A stretch of 64,000 bases of DNA from Chloroflexota bacterium (lineage in GTDB: Bacteria; Chloroflexota; Anaerolineae; B4-G1; SLSP01). Below are positions 61,693 to 64,000 of the stretch, in pieces. Position numbers and translations under genes: made by a program. The notes below the pieces were generated by a model. The model saw nothing but the letters and a program-made list of their open reading frames with translations, ran no database searches and was not told the origin of the DNA. The stretch lies in NCBI GenBank assembly GCA_019873645.1, contig JAIOAX010000011.1:1-64000 (forward strand). The letters are read 5' to 3'. The number at the start of each line of letters is the position of its first letter. The first letter of the stretch is position 1.

Positions 61693-64000
61693 ATGACTAT
61701 CATCCATGGATTTGAATTGCTAGAAACACGCACGATTCCTGAACTGAACACGCAGGCCCGACTTTATCGTCACGTTGAGACGGGCGCGCAGTTGCTCTCG
61801 CTGGAAAACGACGATGAGAACAAAGTCTTCGCCGTCACCTTCCGCACGCCGCCGCCGGATTCGACCGGCCTGCCGCACATTATGGAGCACTCCGTATTGT
61901 GCGGATCGCGCAAGTATCCGGTCAAAGAGCCGTTTATCGAGCTGGCAAAAGGCTCGCTGCAAACTTTTCTGAATGCCTTCACCTTTAACGATAAGACGAT
62001 GTATCCCATCGCCAGCCAGAATACGCAAGACTTCTACAACCTGATTGACGTGTATCTGGACGCCGTCTTCTACCCCCGCCTCACGCCTGAAACCCTGCAG
62101 CAGGAAGGCTGGCATTACGAACTGGAGAACCCGGACGACCCGCTGACTTACAAGGGCGTCGTCTTCAGCGAAATGAAGGGGGCGTATTCGTCGCCGGATA
62201 CGCTGGTGGCGCGTTACAGTGAACAGTCGCTCTTTGAGAATCACGTCTACGCGCTGGATTCAGGCGGCGACCCCGAGGTGATCCCCCAGCTCACCTATGC
62301 GCAGTTCAAAGCCTTCCACGAGACTTACTATCATCCTTCCAATGCGCGCTTTTTCTTTTACGGGGATGACGATCCCGAAAAACGGCTGCAATTGGTGCAG
62401 GCATACCTCAAAGACTACACCGTGCGCCATGTCGAGAGCCGCATCCCCTTGCAGACCCGCTACGACGCTCCGCGCCGTCTCACCCGGCCTTATCCCGTCA
62501 GCGCCGACACGCCGACGCCCAAAGCCTATATCACCGTCAACTGGCTCTTACCGGAGAATACCGATCCGGCGCTCACGCTCGCGTTGGAGATTCTGGGGCA
62601 CGTTCTGGTCGGCATTCCGGCATCGCCGCTGCGCAAGGCGCTTATTGGTTCCGGCCTGGGCGAGGAGGTCATCGGCAACGGCCTGGATGATAGTCTGCGC
62701 CAACTGACGTTTTCCACGGGCCTCAAAGGTGTACGCAAAGAAGATACCCGTCAAGTCGAGGCGCTCATCTTCGATACGCTGCGCGACCTGGCGAGCAACG
62801 GCATTGACCCCGATACCATCGCGGCGTCGCTCAACACGGTGGAGTTCAACCTGCGCGAACAGAATTTCGGTTCATTCCCGCGCGGCCTGGTGCTTTTCAT
62901 CCGCGCCCTCAGCACCTGGCTGCACGACGGCGACCCGTTTGCTCCTATCGCTTTCGATGCGCCGCTCAACGCCGTCAAGGCGGCACTGGCCGCCGATCCA
63001 CACTACTTTGAAAGCCTTATCCAGTCGTACCTGCTGGACAATCCCCATCATACCGTCTTCGTGCTGGAACCCGACGCCACACTCGCGCAACGCCAGGAAG
63101 CGGCAGAACGTGAGCGGCTGGCGCAGGTGCGCGCCACGATGACGCCGGAAGAACTGCAGGTCCTGGCCGAGAATACCGCGCGGCTCAAGGCGTTGCAGGA
63201 AGCTCCCGATTCCCCGGCCGCCTTGGCGACCATCCCCCGGCTGACTTTGGCTGATCTGGACAGAGAATCCCGGCGCGTCCCCACCGCAGTGGGCGAACTC
63301 GAAGATGTACGGGTGTTGTATCACGATTTGTTCACCAACGGCATTGTCTATGTGGACGTGGGTTTTGATCTGCACACACTGCCGCAAGAGCTGCTGCCGT
63401 ATGCCACATTGTTCGGCGCGGCGCTGCTGGAAATCGGCACGCAGACCGAGGACTTCGTGAAACTCACGCAGCGCATCGGGCAGAAAACCGGTGGCATTAC
63501 ACCGGCCACGTTCCACGGCATGGTGCGCGACACCGACCGCGCGACCAACTGGCTGTTTCTGCGCGGCAAGGCCACCATCGCCCAGGCCGATGATCTCTTT
63601 GCCATCCTCCGCGACGTGTTGTTGACCGTCAACCTGGACAATCGCGAACGGTTTATGCAGATGCTCCTGGAAAAGAAAGCCCGCGAGGAAACAATGTTGA
63701 TTCCCGCCGGACACCGCGTCGTTCTCACGCGGCTGCGCGCCCGCTTCAATCAGGCGTATTGGGCCGCCGAGCAGATGGAGGGGCTGAACTATCTGTTTTT
63801 CCTGCGCCGCCTCATCGAGCAGGTGCAACAGGATTGGCCCGCCGTGCTGGCGCAACTGGAGAACGTGCGGCGCATCCTCGTCAACCGCAATGCCATGCTA
63901 TGCAATGTCACGGTGGATGGGGAAAGCTGGCACACAGTACAACCCTGTCTGTCGCGCTTCCTGGCGTCTCTGCCCGCGCAGGAGGCCACGCGCGCTGTCT
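61693..64000 (+). CDS. M16C zinc metallopeptidase, presequence protease-like (cut by right edge)
   Basis: About 769 residues lie in the window. The zinc site is HIMEHSVLCGSRKYPVKEPF, an H-x-x-E-H motif, inverted relative to thermolysin, followed by the KGSLQTFLNAFTFNDKTMYP stretch of the PreP subfamily. The third ligand, Glu, lies in YKGVVFSEMKGAYS. PreP-type enzymes degrade short peptides within a closed chamber. An AAGGAG lies before the ATG at 61693. The usual length is about 970 residues, so roughly 200 are missing beyond the edge. Confidence 0.92.
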   Translation, partial: MTIIHGFELLETRTIPELNTQARLYRHVETGAQLLSLENDDENKVFAVTFRTPPPDSTGLPHIMEHSVLCGSRKYPVKEPFIELAKGSLQTFLNAFTFNDKTMYPIASQNTQDFYNLIDVYLDAVFYPRLTPETLQQEGWHYELENPDDPLTYKGVVFSEMKGAYSSPDTLVARYSEQSLFENHVYALDSGGDPEVIPQLTYAQFKAFHETYYHPSNARFFFYGDDDPEKRLQLVQAYLKDYTVRHVESRIPLQTRYDAPRRLTRPYPVSADTPTPKAYITVNWLLPENTDPALTLALEILGHVLVGIPASPLRKALIGSGLGEEVIGNGLDDSLRQLTFSTGLKGVRKEDTRQVEALIFDTLRDLASNGIDPDTIAASLNTVEFNLREQNFGSFPRGLVLFIRALSTWLHDGDPFAPIAFDAPLNAVKAALAADPHYFESLIQSYLLDNPHHTVFVLEPDATLAQRQEAAERERLAQVRATMTPEELQVLAENTARLKALQEAPDSPAALATIPRLTLADLDRESRRVPTAVGELEDVRVLYHDLFTNGIVYVDVGFDLHTLPQELLPYATLFGAALLEIGTQTEDFVKLTQRIGQKTGGITPATFHGMVRDTDRATNWLFLRGKATIAQADDLFAILRDVLLTVNLDNRERFMQMLLEKKAREETMLIPAGHRVVLTRLRARFNQAYWAAEQMEGLNYLFFLRRLIEQVQQDWPAVLAQLENVRRILVNRNAMLCNVTVDGESWHTVQPCLSRFLASLPAQEATRAV

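Overview
The window reads as chromosomal DNA of a moderately GC-rich, free-living bacterium. The likeliest placement is Chloroflexota (Anaerolineae-like). This is inferred from the DUF2298/YYY membrane protein, the ole hydrocarbon genes, the C-terminal IYMPLV-type tail of a secreted protein and the style of the intergenic repeats. There is no rRNA or tRNA gene here to confirm it. Coding density is high, most genes carry AGGAGG-type ribosome binding sites, and several consensus sigma-A promoters are visible.

Layout. 1-5.3 kb: gene tail, GT4 glycosyltransferase, DUF3592 protein, then a reverse kdgK-eda pair (Entner-Doudoroff-type catabolism of 2-keto-3-deoxygluconate). 4-8.4 kb: heat-shock operon hrcA-grpE-dnaJ-prmA under a perfect CIRCE operator, without dnaK. 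8.4-12.4 kb, reverse: infA, an S1-domain protein with an apparent frameshift, a PIN toxin/antitoxin pair, a FabL-like reductase and a zinc ribbon protein. 12.5-26.3 kb, forward: gmk, DUF951, xerC/D, purine nucleoside phosphorylase, a membrane regulator, a second S1 protein, ftsK, a DUF697 GTPase, comEA and a YYY protein. 26.3-30.6 kb: methyltransferase, lipase-like hydrolase, TetR regulator, secreted glycoside hydrolase. 31-36.9 kb, reverse: oleA-oleB-[MNT-HEPN]-oleC-oleD, long-chain olefin synthesis interrupted by a nucleotidyltransferase/HEPN pair. 37-45.2 kb, reverse: Rpn nuclease, FMN/FAD enoate reductase, ADP-ribosylglycohydrolase, two EamA transporters, an S10 peptidase. 45.4-55.4 kb, forward: small membrane protein, PatB-type lyase, three consecutive histidine kinases with no response regulator, Rieske oxygenase. 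55.5-64 kb: sugar isomerase, YtxH, gamma-glutamyl hydrolase, rplS, a LysM-like protein, two membrane-anchored proteins and a PreP-type M16C protease cut by the right edge.

The least ordinary material is non-coding. There is a 153-bp MITE-like element, present in two full-length inverted copies, with 12-bp terminal inverted repeats and an 8-bp target duplication at one copy. An AACCGC...GCGGTT foldback sits directly before the ribosome binding sites of three genes. Two tandem arrays share a CAAGCT-(N)-AGCTTG palindrome vocabulary. A set of short-word repeats (for example GGGGATTAGG, GATTCATTCATTCGCT, CTCCCTACTCC) fills gaps, supplies the stop codons of at least seven genes and extends in frame into two coding regions.
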